Part shown: positions 56,498 to 64,000 of the stretch, piece after piece
Layout: the number at the start of each line of letters is the position of its first letter
Numbering within the stretch: the first letter of the stretch is position 1
DNA from: Sediminicoccus rosea
GTDB lineage: Bacteria; Pseudomonadota; Alphaproteobacteria; Acetobacterales; Acetobacteraceae
Direction: 5' to 3'
Length of the DNA: 64,000 bases
NCBI RefSeq assembly: GCF_033547095.1
Contig: NZ_CP137852.1
Coordinates: 4,923,001-4,987,000, forward strand
The notes under the pieces: model-generated
Databases searched by the model: none
Told to the model about the DNA's origin: nothing
The model's input: only the letters and a program-made list of their open reading frames with translations
Translations under genes and position numbers: made by a program

Positions 56498-58128
56498 TCA
56501 GCCCCGCCGACCAGGCCGTGATCGGCCAGGCCCTCATGTCCACCGCGCGCGAGATGGGGGCCAAGCTCTACCGCTCCGCCTTCTCGCCCATCGTGCGCGA
56601 CGGCAAGGACGCCTCCACCGGCATCATGGATGCAAGCGGCGCGGCCGTGGCGCAAAGCGATGAGCTGATCCCCGTCCTCGTCGGTTCGCTTTCGATCACG
56701 CTGCGCCACTGCATGGCGGCCTGCCCGCCGGAGCGGCTGGAGGAGGGTGATTTCTACATCACCAACCACCCCTATCGCGGCGCGCACCACCTGCAGGACA
56801 TCCTGATCTTCATGCCCATCTTCGTGGAGCAGCGGATCATCGGCTATGCGGCGGCCGTGGCCCACCACCTCGACATCGGCGGCGGCGCGCCCGGGCTCAA
56901 TTCCTCCGCGACCGATCTCTATGGCGAGGGCCTCATCATCCCGCCCGCCCGCTGGAACCACCGCCGTGACTGGCTGGAGGGGAATCTGCGCGGGATGATC
57001 GCGGCCAATATCCGCGTGCCCGAGCAGACCATCGGCGACATCGAGAGCCAGTTCGCCGCCTGCTTCACCGGCATCGCCCGCGTGCGCGAACTCTGCGCGC
57101 GGCACGGAACCGCGACGGTCGAAGCCGCCATGGCCGGGCAGATCGCCTATGTCGAACGTCGCCTGCGCGCCGCCATCCGCGAGCTGCCGGACGGTACCTA
57201 TGTGGGCGAGGATTTCGTGGATGATGACGGCATCAGTGCCGAGCCGCTGCGCATCCGCGCCACCGTCACCATCGCGGGCGATTCCCTGGCGGTGGATTTC
57301 ACCGGCACGGCGCCGCAGGTGCGGACGCATCTGAACGCGCCCTATGCCTCTGTCGTTTCCGGCACGCTCGCCGCGCTGAAATCCTTCCTGAGCGACGACG
57401 ACGTACCCTTCAACGAGGGTGCCGCGCGCGCCGTCACCATCACCGTGCCCGAGGGCACGCTGCTCAATCCACGCTTTCCCGCGCCCGTGCGCGCGCGGAT
57501 GGAAGCGACCTATCGCGCCTATGACGCGGTGCTGAAGGCGCTCGGCGCCTCCACGCCCGAGCGCGCGGTGGCGACGGGCTTCGACAGCACCACCTCCTTC
57601 TGCCTCACCCAGCTGAAGGAAGGCCGCTACCGCGTCTTCATCGAGCTGCGCGACGGCGGCTATGGCGCATCCTCGGAGAATGACGGCTGCGACGCCGTGG
57701 CCGGCCCGCTCTCCAACTGCACCAATGTCCCGGTGGAGGCGGCGGATGCCGACTATCCCTTCTTCCGCATCGAGGAATATCGCCTGCTACCGGGAACGGG
57801 TGGCCAGGGCCGGCATCGCGGTGGCAACGGCTCGATGCGGCGCTACCGCATCCTGGAGGAGGGGGTGCGCCTCGCCATCTATTGCGACCGCTTCCGCGTG
57901 GCCGCGGAGGGCCAGGCCGGCGGTGAGCCGGGCGCGCTGGCCGGCTGCCGCGTGATGCGCGGGGACGCGGTGATCGCCGTGCGCTCCAAGGATGACCTGG
58001 TGCTCCAGGCGGGCGACGTGATCGAGATGTGGACCGGCGGCGGTGGCGGCCATGGCCCGGCGGCCGAGCGCAGCGCCGCCCTGCGTGCGGCGGATACGCG
58101 GCTGGCGGGCCTTCCCACCATCCCCTGA
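56494..58128 (+). CDS. hyuB: Hydantoinase/oxoprolinase subunit B
   Basis: 544 residues. FYRSAFSPIVRDGKDAST-like start, NHPYRGAHHLQDI, HHLDIGGGAPG and FTGTAPQV are signatures of HyuB; the ending GGGGGHGPAAER is also typical. It forms the large complex with HyuA. It overlaps hyuA by ATGA and is followed 67 bp later by an MFS gene on the same strand, which may transport substrate or product. Confidence 0.93.
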   Translation: MISPADQAVIGQALMSTAREMGAKLYRSAFSPIVRDGKDASTGIMDASGAAVAQSDELIPVLVGSLSITLRHCMAACPPERLEEGDFYITNHPYRGAHHLQDILIFMPIFVEQRIIGYAAAVAHHLDIGGGAPGLNSSATDLYGEGLIIPPARWNHRRDWLEGNLRGMIAANIRVPEQTIGDIESQFAACFTGIARVRELCARHGTATVEAAMAGQIAYVERRLRAAIRELPDGTYVGEDFVDDDGISAEPLRIRATVTIAGDSLAVDFTGTAPQVRTHLNAPYASVVSGTLAALKSFLSDDDVPFNEGAARAVTITVPEGTLLNPRFPAPVRARMEATYRAYDAVLKALGASTPERAVATGFDSTTSFCLTQLKEGRYRVFIELRDGGYGASSENDGCDAVAGPLSNCTNVPVEAADADYPFFRIEEYRLLPGTGGQGRHRGGNGSMRRYRILEEGVRLAIYCDRFRVAAEGQAGGEPGALAGCRVMRGDAVIAVRSKDDLVLQAGDVIEMWTGGGGGHGPAAERSAALRAADTRLAGLPTIP

Positions 58129-58195
58129 AACCCGCAACATCACCGGCAAGATTCAGGGCGGAAACGCGAACCAATGACGATCACGACCGAGGCCC

Positions 58196-59401
58196 ATGGC
58201 CCGGCCTGATACCGCGACCCTGTTGCGCCTGCTGCGCACGCCGGATTACCGGCGCCTCTGGATGCTGGGCGGCATCGCCAATGCGATGCGCTGGCTGGAA
58301 CTGCTGGCCGCCACGCTCTGGACCTTCGAGATGACCGGCTCGGCGCTGGCCGTCTCCATCGTCGCCATGGTCCGCGCCTTGCCCATGATGCTGCTGGGTG
58401 CGATCGCCGGCGCCCTCGCCGAACGCATGGACCGCCGCCGCCTGCTCATCGCCCTGCAGACCAGCTCGGCGCTGGGCGCGGGCGGCGTCGCCGTGCTTGC
58501 GGTGCTGGGCGCGCTGGCGCCCTGGCATTTGATGGTGCAGGGCCTGCTCGCCGGCCTTGCCTGGGCAGGCGAGATGGCGACGCGGCGGCGCATGGCCGCC
58601 GATGCCGCACCGCCGGGCGACCTGGTGCAGGCCGTGGCGCTGGACACGCTGACCGGCAGCACGACGCGCGCGGTGGGCCCGCTGCTGGGCGGCGTGATCT
58701 ATCAGTTCGCCGGTATCTCGGTCGCCGCCGCCATCGCCTGCGCGCTGCACCTGGTGGCGCTGCGGCTGGCCCTGGGCGTGACCACGCCGCCGCGCCGCGT
58801 GGTGAGCGGCAATCCCTTCGCCGGCATCGGCGAAGCGGTGCGGCTGGTGATGAGCCTCTCCGCGCTGCGGATCGTGCTCGGCGTGACCTTCGTGATGAAC
58901 GTCTTCGCCTTCAGCTACAATTCCATCCTGCCCGCCTTCGGCACGCTCGCCTTCTCGGCCTCTTCCGCCGCCATCGGCCTGCTTGCGGCGGCCGAGCCCT
59001 TCGGTGCGCTGCTGGGTGGGCTCTGGCTGGCGCTGGGGCGCCGCAACCCGCCCGGCCCGGCGCCGCTCGTCGTGGGCTCGCTGATGTTCATGGTCCTGTT
59101 GGTCCTCGTCGCCTTCAGCGGCAGCTATGCGCTGGCCTGGCTGCTGCTCGCCATCGGCGGCCTCGGCACGGCACGCTTCGCCGCCATGCAGACCTCCGTC
59201 GTCATGACGGCGGCGCCGCCCGAAATCCGCTCGCGCGTGCTCGGCCTCGTCACAACCTGCATCGGCATGGGGCCGCTCGGCGTGCTGGCGATGGGGGCGC
59301 TGGCCGATGGCGTGGGGCCGCGCCTGGCCATCGCGCTGATGTCCGGGATCGGCATCGCCCTCATGGCGCTGCTGCTGCTGAACGAGGCGCGGCGGCGCTG
59401 A
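58196..59401 (+). CDS. MFS permease
   Basis: 401 residues with about twelve membrane segments. It belongs to the enterobactin-exporter-like MFS branch: DYRRLWMLGGIANAMRW at the start, AGALAERMDRRRLL as the A-motif and FEMTGSALAVSIV in helix 2. Substrate unknown; its place behind hyuAB suggests a link to the hydantoin/oxoproline compounds. Its 3' end overlaps the convergent MFS gene by 41 bp. Confidence 0.85.
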   Translation: MARPDTATLLRLLRTPDYRRLWMLGGIANAMRWLELLAATLWTFEMTGSALAVSIVAMVRALPMMLLGAIAGALAERMDRRRLLIALQTSSALGAGGVAVLAVLGALAPWHLMVQGLLAGLAWAGEMATRRRMAADAAPPGDLVQAVALDTLTGSTTRAVGPLLGGVIYQFAGISVAAAIACALHLVALRLALGVTTPPRRVVSGNPFAGIGEAVRLVMSLSALRIVLGVTFVMNVFAFSYNSILPAFGTLAFSASSAAIGLLAAAEPFGALLGGLWLALGRRNPPGPAPLVVGSLMFMVLLVLVAFSGSYALAWLLLAIGGLGTARFAAMQTSVVMTAAPPEIRSRVLGLVTTCIGMGPLGVLAMGALADGVGPRLAIALMSGIGIALMALLLLNEARRR

Positions 59402-60572
59402 CACGCCGCAGCAGGAACAGTCCCGCCAGCGTGACCAGCGCCAGGTGCCCGAAGGCCAACGCCCAGGCCGCCGGATTGCCGGGGCCAAGCAGGTCCAGCG
59501 CCAACCCCACGCCGACCGGACCGACGAAGCCGCCCGCATAGCCGCACATGCTGTGCAGCCCCATGGTGGCGCCCCGCAATTCCGGCCCGGCCGCCTGGAC
59601 CGTGCCCGCCGTCAACGCCGAGGAATCGAGGTAGATCGCCGCGTTCCACAGCAGCACGGCCAGGGCTGCGAGCGGCGCCGAGACCCAGGCCGACAGCCCC
59701 GTCAGCACCGACATCAACGCGCCCGCGGCCATCGCCCAGGCCACCACGCGCGCGCGCCCGAAACGCTGCGCCGTCTCGTTCCCCGTGATCGAGATGGCGA
59801 TGCCCGCGAGCCCCGCCGCGGTGAAGAGCGCTGTCGGCCCCGGCAGCCAGTCCGGCGCGCCCATGCGCGCGATGGCGAGCGTCAGGAAGGTCACCGCCCA
59901 GGCACGCAGCGCGGCCAGTTCCCAGGTGTGGACGGTGTAGCCGATGATCCATCCCGTGGCGGCCCGGTTCCGCAGCACCGGACGGAAATCCAGCAGCCGG
60001 CGCGGCACGGCGGGCGGGCGCGGCGCGTTGCGCGGCATCACCACCGCGCCGATGGCAAAGGCGACCAGCGCCGCCATGCCGCTGAACAGGAAGGCCGCCT
60101 CCGCGCCCCCCAGCATCGCCCAGAAGCCCGCGACGGCGAAGGAAACGGCGCCCGCGATCCCCACCCCCGCCGCATGCCAGGAGACGGCGCGGGATTGCGC
60201 GTCGCCCTCCAACCGCTCGGCGATGACCTTCAGCCCCGGCATATAGCAGCCCGCCCAGCCCACGCCCGCCATGGCGCGCAGGATGAGCCCGCTCCAGAAC
60301 CCGTCGGCGACGAGCGCGAAGCCCAGATGCGAGGCCGCCGTCAGCCCCGTGCCCAGCAGGTAGATGCGCCGCGCCGGCAGGCGATCGGTCAGCGAGACCA
60401 GCACCGGCACCACCACCACATAGGCGGCGAAGAAGGCGCCGATCAGCCAGCCCGCCTCGGTGGCGGAGAGGTTCCAGCGATCGAGATACTCCGGCAGTAG
60501 CGCGGGCAGGGTGAAGGCGCCGATCTGCGTCAGCACCTGCGCGGCGATGACGGCGATCGCGAAGCCGCGCAT
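59361..60572 (-). CDS. MFS permease
   Basis: 403 residues with about twelve membrane segments. The A-motif VSLTDRLPARRIYLL sits between helices 2 and 3. The sequence YLDRWNLSATEAGWLIGAFFAAYV is like the CynX/YbfB-type MFS branch. The last 14 codons overlap the convergent MFS gene. It lies 4 bp downstream of a glutathione transferase-like gene on the same strand and may be co-transcribed with it. Confidence 0.85.
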   Translation of the reverse strand: MRGFAIAVIAAQVLTQIGAFTLPALLPEYLDRWNLSATEAGWLIGAFFAAYVVVVPVLVSLTDRLPARRIYLLGTGLTAASHLGFALVADGFWSGLILRAMAGVGWAGCYMPGLKVIAERLEGDAQSRAVSWHAAGVGIAGAVSFAVAGFWAMLGGAEAAFLFSGMAALVAFAIGAVVMPRNAPRPPAVPRRLLDFRPVLRNRAATGWIIGYTVHTWELAALRAWAVTFLTLAIARMGAPDWLPGPTALFTAAGLAGIAISITGNETAQRFGRARVVAWAMAAGALMSVLTGLSAWVSAPLAALAVLLWNAAIYLDSSALTAGTVQAAGPELRGATMGLHSMCGYAGGFVGPVGVGLALDLLGPGNPAAWALAFGHLALVTLAGLFLLRRVSAAAPRSAAAAP

Positions 60573-60576
60573 GGGG

Positions 60577-61224
60577 TCAGGGCAGCCCGTTGCGGATATG
60601 CGCGCGATAGGCCGGCCGCTCCGACAGTCTCTCGTAATACGCCTCCAGCGCCGGCATCGGCGTGCGCTCGATGCTCCTCATCGAGAACCAGCGATGCACC
60701 ACGAAGCCGGCCGGGATGTCGGCCAGGGTGAAGGCCGCGCCCGCCAGGTAGGGCACATCGCGCAGCGCCACGTCGAGCTGCCCCATGCGCTTCGCATATT
60801 CCGCCCGCCCCATCTGCACGAAGGAGGCGCGGTTCCAGGGCGTGAGCCCCAGCTCGCCCCCGAGATAGGCGCCGCGCATGGGCATGGACATCTCATAGGC
60901 CACCCAGTCCATCCAGGCCTCGACCTTCGCGCGCGCGGCGAGCGGCGTGGGATACAGCGCCTCCGCCCCGGCCCGCGCCGCGAGGTAGCGCAGGATGACG
61001 TGGGATTCGCGGATCACCGCCTCCCCATCCACCAGCACTGGGACGGTGCCGAGCGGGTTCAGGGCGAGGAATTCCGGATCATCCGTCGAACGGAAGCCGC
61101 GCCCCCAATCTTCCTGCGCGAAGGGCAGCGCCAGCTCGTCGAGGAGCCAGAGCACCTTGCGGACGTTGAAGGCGTTGTGACGGCCCAGGAGCTTCAGAGC
61201 GGGCGGGCGAAGCGTGGTTTCCAT
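60577..61224 (-). CDS. Glutathione S-transferase
   Basis: 215 residues. The N-terminal thioredoxin-like domain has LLGRHNAFNVRKVLWLLDEL and the glutathione-binding ESHVILRYLA (after LNPLGTVPVL). The C-terminal all-helical domain includes FTLADIPAGFVVHRW. It conjugates glutathione to electrophiles or acts as a thiol-dependent reductase; substrates unknown. ATG 61224 lies 65 bp from the divergent Hsp70-like start. Confidence 0.9.
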   Translation of the reverse strand: METTLRPPALKLLGRHNAFNVRKVLWLLDELALPFAQEDWGRGFRSTDDPEFLALNPLGTVPVLVDGEAVIRESHVILRYLAARAGAEALYPTPLAARAKVEAWMDWVAYEMSMPMRGAYLGGELGLTPWNRASFVQMGRAEYAKRMGQLDVALRDVPYLAGAAFTLADIPAGFVVHRWFSMRSIERTPMPALEAYYERLSERPAYRAHIRNGLP

Positions 61225-61288
61225 GCCCCGGAGCGTCACGGCAAAGCCGCGCCTTGCCAAGAGGGCGCCAGGCGGGTTCAAGCGCGCG

Positions 61289-62518
61289 ATGCGCCCCATC
61301 ATCGGCATCGACTTCGGCACCACGAACTCCGTGGTGACCGCCCTTGGCCCGACGGGCGAGGCCCGCGTACTGCGCCGCGCGACGGAGGAGGTGTTCCGCT
61401 CCATCCTCTGCTTCTGGCGCGATGGCGCCGGCCACCTGCGCCACGCCGCCGGACCGGACGGCATCGCCGCCTATCTGGAGGACCCGCTGGAGGCGCGACT
61501 GATCCTCTCCATGAAGAGCTACCTGGCGCAGAAGAGCTTCCAGGAGACGCGGATCCTGGGCCGCCCCTATGGGCTGGAAGCCCTGGTCGGCCTCTTCCTG
61601 CGCGAACTGCTCGCCCCTTTCGCGGCCGAGATGGCGGGCGCGCGCGTCATCGTCGGCCGCCCCGTGCGCTTCGTGGGCGAGACGGCGGATGACGTGCTGG
61701 GCGAGGCGCGGCTGCGCGCGGGCTTCGCCGCCGCAGGGCTCGCCGATGTGCAGGTGGAGCTGGAACCCGCCGCCGCCGGCCACCGGTTCGCCACCAGCCT
61801 CACCGAAGCGGCCACCGTGCTGGTCGCCGATTTCGGCGGCGGCACCAGCGACTTCTCCCTGCTCCGCTTCGAGCCCGGCCGCGTCACGCCGCTCGGCCAT
61901 GCCGGCGTCGGCGTGGCAGGCGATGCCTTCGACTTCCGCATCATCGATCACGTCGTCTCCCCCCTGCTCGGCAAGGGCGGCAGCTACACCGTCATGGGCA
62001 CGGAACTTCCCATCCCGCCCGGCTGGTACATGAGCTTCGCGCGCTGGCACCTGCTCTCGCTCATGCGCGCGCCGCGCACGCTGCGCGACATCGCCGATGT
62101 GGCGCGCAATGCGGCCGAACCCGAACGCCTGCACCAGCTCATCCAGCTCATCGAGGATGAGGTGGGCTATGAGCTGTACCGCGCCATCTCCGGCGTGAAG
62201 GCCGCGCTCTCCGCCAAGCCGCGCGCGCGGCTGCAATTCCGCCACGCGGATTTCAGGGTGGATACCGAGATCGCCCGCACGGATTTCGAGGCCTGGATCG
62301 CGCCAGAACTCAGGCAGATCGGCGCGGCGGTGGACGCGGCGCTGGCTGATGCGTCCCTCCCCGCCAAGCAGGTGGACCGCGTCTTCCTGACCGGCGGCTC
62401 CTGTCTTGTGCCCGCCGTGCGCCGCCTCTTCGAGAAGCGCTTCGGCAAGGCGCGCGTGGTGGCGGGCGGCGAATTCGTCTCGGTGGCGGAGGGACTGGCC
62501 CTGATGGGCCGCGGGTGA
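61289..62518 (+). CDS. Hsp70-family protein without substrate domain (YegD-like)
   Basis: 409 residues. The phosphate-1 motif GIDFGTTNSVV opens the protein and VADFGGGTSDFSLL is phosphate-2; GDAFDFRIIDHVV and FLTGGSCLVPAVRRLFE complete the ATPase. This is the nucleotide-binding domain only, with no C-terminal substrate-binding domain, like the E. coli YegD group. The role is unknown. Start ATG 61289; no SD is obvious. A dienelactone hydrolase follows 28 bp later. Confidence 0.88.
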   Translation: MRPIIGIDFGTTNSVVTALGPTGEARVLRRATEEVFRSILCFWRDGAGHLRHAAGPDGIAAYLEDPLEARLILSMKSYLAQKSFQETRILGRPYGLEALVGLFLRELLAPFAAEMAGARVIVGRPVRFVGETADDVLGEARLRAGFAAAGLADVQVELEPAAAGHRFATSLTEAATVLVADFGGGTSDFSLLRFEPGRVTPLGHAGVGVAGDAFDFRIIDHVVSPLLGKGGSYTVMGTELPIPPGWYMSFARWHLLSLMRAPRTLRDIADVARNAAEPERLHQLIQLIEDEVGYELYRAISGVKAALSAKPRARLQFRHADFRVDTEIARTDFEAWIAPELRQIGAAVDAALADASLPAKQVDRVFLTGGSCLVPAVRRLFEKRFGKARVVAGGEFVSVAEGLALMGRG

Positions 62519-62546
62519 GAGGCTCTCCCGAAACGGGAGGAAGCCC

Positions 62547-63284
62547 ATGATCGAACACACCCTCGACATCGCGACGCGCGACGGCGCGATGGAGAGCTTC
62601 ATCTGCCACCCCGAACGGCACGGCCCGCACCCTGCCATCCTCATGCTGATGGACGCGCCCGGCATCCGCGAGGAGCTGCGCGACATGGCCCGCCGCCTGG
62701 CCAGCATCGGCTTCTATGTGGTGCTGCCCAACCTCTATTACCGCGCAGGCCGCGACAGCGTCTTCGGCCCCGGCGTGCTGACGGTGGGCGACCCGGAGCG
62801 CGACCGCATGCGCGCCATCCGCACGAAGATGACCATCCCGCCCGTCATGTCCGATGTGGCGGCCATGCTGGTCTTCCTCGACACGCAGCCGGCGGTGAAA
62901 CCCGGCGCCGTCGGCACGCATGGCTATTGCATGAGCGGTCCCTATGCGCTGGCCGCCGCCGCGCGCTTCCCCGGCCGCATCGCCGCCGCCGCCTCGATCT
63001 ACGGCACCTGGCTGGTCAGCGAGGCCGAGGAAAGCCCGCATCTCACGCTCGGCCAGGGCCGGGCCGAGCTCTACATCTGCTGCGCCGAGCACGACGAATT
63101 GGCGCCCCTGCCCATGGTGGCCGAACTCCAGGCGCTGTTGGATGCCTCCGGCGCCGCGGGCGAGCTGGAAATCCACCCCGGCGTGCATCACGGCTTCGCC
63201 TTCCCCGAGCGCTGGTGCTTCGACAAGCCCGCCGCCGAACGTCATTGGGAACGGCTGATTTCCCTGTATCGTCGCAGGCTCTGA
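62547..63284 (+). CDS. Dienelactone hydrolase family protein
   Basis: 245 residues, alpha/beta-hydrolase. The nucleophile is Cys128 in HGYCMSGPYA, the acid Asp183 in CAEHDELAP and the base His215 in HHGF, the classic Cys-Asp-His arrangement of this family. It hydrolyses dienelactones or other small esters; the natural substrate is unclear. ATG 62547 follows GGGAGG. A Bug receptor follows 17 bp later, suggesting a role in breaking down an imported compound. Confidence 0.9.
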   Translation: MIEHTLDIATRDGAMESFICHPERHGPHPAILMLMDAPGIREELRDMARRLASIGFYVVLPNLYYRAGRDSVFGPGVLTVGDPERDRMRAIRTKMTIPPVMSDVAAMLVFLDTQPAVKPGAVGTHGYCMSGPYALAAAARFPGRIAAAASIYGTWLVSEAEESPHLTLGQGRAELYICCAEHDELAPLPMVAELQALLDASGAAGELEIHPGVHHGFAFPERWCFDKPAAERHWERLISLYRRRL

Positions 63285-63301
63285 ACGGGAGGAACAAGAA
63301 C

Positions 63302-64000
63302 ATGACCATCCGCATCCCGCGCCGCGCGGCGCTGATGCTGCCGCTCGCCACGCCCGCGCTGGCGCAACCGAACTGGCCCGACCGGCCGATCAACATGATC
63401 GTCCCCTTCCCGCCCGGCGGCACGCCCGATATCGGCGCACGGCTGGTGGCGCCGAAGATGAGCGAGGCATTGGGCCAGGCCGTCACGGTTGAAAACCGCG
63501 GCGGCGCGGGGGCCACCATCGGCACGCGCGCCGTAGTCCAGGCGCGGCCCGATGGGCACACGGTGCTGATGGGCTCCATCTCCTTCCTCACCTCGCCACT
63601 CACCATGCGGCCCATGCCCTATGATCCGGTGGCGGATCTGCGAGTCATCAGCCTGATCTCCACCTCGCCCTACATCCTCGTGGTGCGGGCGGATGCGCCG
63701 CCGCGCGACATCGCGGGCTTCCATGCCTGGACGCGGGCGGAAGGGGCGCGGCTGAACTACGGCTCGGCCGGCATGGGCACGCCGCTGCATCTGGGGGCGG
63801 AGCTCTACAAGATGATGATGGGCGTGCAGCTGACGCATGTGCCCTATCGCGGCAGCGGCCCCGCGCTGACGGCCCTGCTGGCGGGCGAGGTGAACATGGT
63901 GTTCGCCGATGTGCCCGGAGCGGCCGCGCATATCCGCGCCGGCACGGTGCGGGCACTCGCCGCGATGACCGAGGCGCGCATCAGCCAATTCCCGGATGTG
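63302..64000 (+). CDS. Bug/TctC-type receptor (partial, runs off the window)
   Basis: At least 233 residues; the frame is open to the last base. Signal ending ALAQ precedes PNWPDRPINMIVPFPPGGTPDIG. Next come the QAVTVENRGGAGATIG signature and THVPYRGSGPALT. It is the fifth member of its family in the window and lies 17 bp after a dienelactone hydrolase gene. ATG 63302 follows GGGAGG. The C-terminal part is missing. Confidence 0.9.
   Translation, partial: MTIRIPRRAALMLPLATPALAQPNWPDRPINMIVPFPPGGTPDIGARLVAPKMSEALGQAVTVENRGGAGATIGTRAVVQARPDGHTVLMGSISFLTSPLTMRPMPYDPVADLRVISLISTSPYILVVRADAPPRDIAGFHAWTRAEGARLNYGSAGMGTPLHLGAELYKMMMGVQLTHVPYRGSGPALTALLAGEVNMVFADVPGAAAHIRAGTVRALAAMTEARISQFPDV

Overview
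The window is about 64 kb of very GC-rich, densely packed chromosomal DNA from an alphaproteobacterium. The best guess is Acetobacteraceae, of the Roseomonas/Roseococcus kind. That placement is inferred from gene content: a Usg-family gene, a hemC-hemD-mitofilin-hemY run divergent from tsaD, metX with metW, class I lysyl-tRNA synthetase, phaB, and several orphan Bug/TctC solute receptors. I see no rRNA, tRNA, CRISPR array, insertion sequence, prophage or conjugation gene. This looks like core and metabolic-accessory chromosome rather than an island.

Layout. 0-4.6 kb: tail of a probable bactofilin, a lipoprotein, an AEC permease, a diguanylate cyclase, a Bug receptor and acetoacetyl-CoA reductase (phaB). 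4.7-9.9 kb: metX-dinB-metW on the minus strand, linked by ATGA overlaps and divergent from a chorismate mutase-hisC-tyrA run. 9.9-16.5 kb: a 118-bp tandem repeat, a PAS-GGDEF-EAL protein, a VIT-like membrane protein, cspA, groES-groEL with two CIRCE operators, and usg. 16.6-25 kb: hemC-hemD-mitofilin-hemY, tsaD, an MFS permease, a TRIC-type channel and an aldo-keto reductase. 24.8-32.1 kb: ahpC-ahpD, then a tightly coupled set of a 52-aa membrane protein, a Na+/H+ antiporter and a 1426-aa helicase-nuclease.

32.2-43.6 kb: GlcG/HbpS-like protein with a Bug receptor, an ACT-like protein, hemW, a glycine-zipper lipoprotein, atzG-atzE-hpxZ amidase genes, lysyl-tRNA synthetase overlapping a C-terminally shortened MprF-like protein, cytochrome b561 and two hypotheticals. 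43.8-52.5 kb: typA, a secreted hypothetical, acetamidase, corA, the methionine-salvage genes mtnB-mtnD-mtnC, tatA, terC with a structured leader, and a tiny lipoprotein. 52.5-64 kb: two divergent Bug receptors, hyuA-hyuB, two MFS permeases, a GST, a substrate-domain-less Hsp70, a dienelactone hydrolase and a fifth Bug receptor running off the end.

The most unusual observations are these: (1) a family of GC-rich palindromic elements sitting at or just past stop codons; (2) the coupled small-membrane-protein/antiporter/DUF4011 helicase-nuclease operon; (3) the shortened MprF next to class I LysRS; (4) a predicted three-way-junction structure between mtnD and mtnC; (5) a compound hairpin leader before terC; (6) a DinB-fold gene wedged between metX and metW. 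Function calls rest on reading motifs and family resemblance only; no database search was possible.
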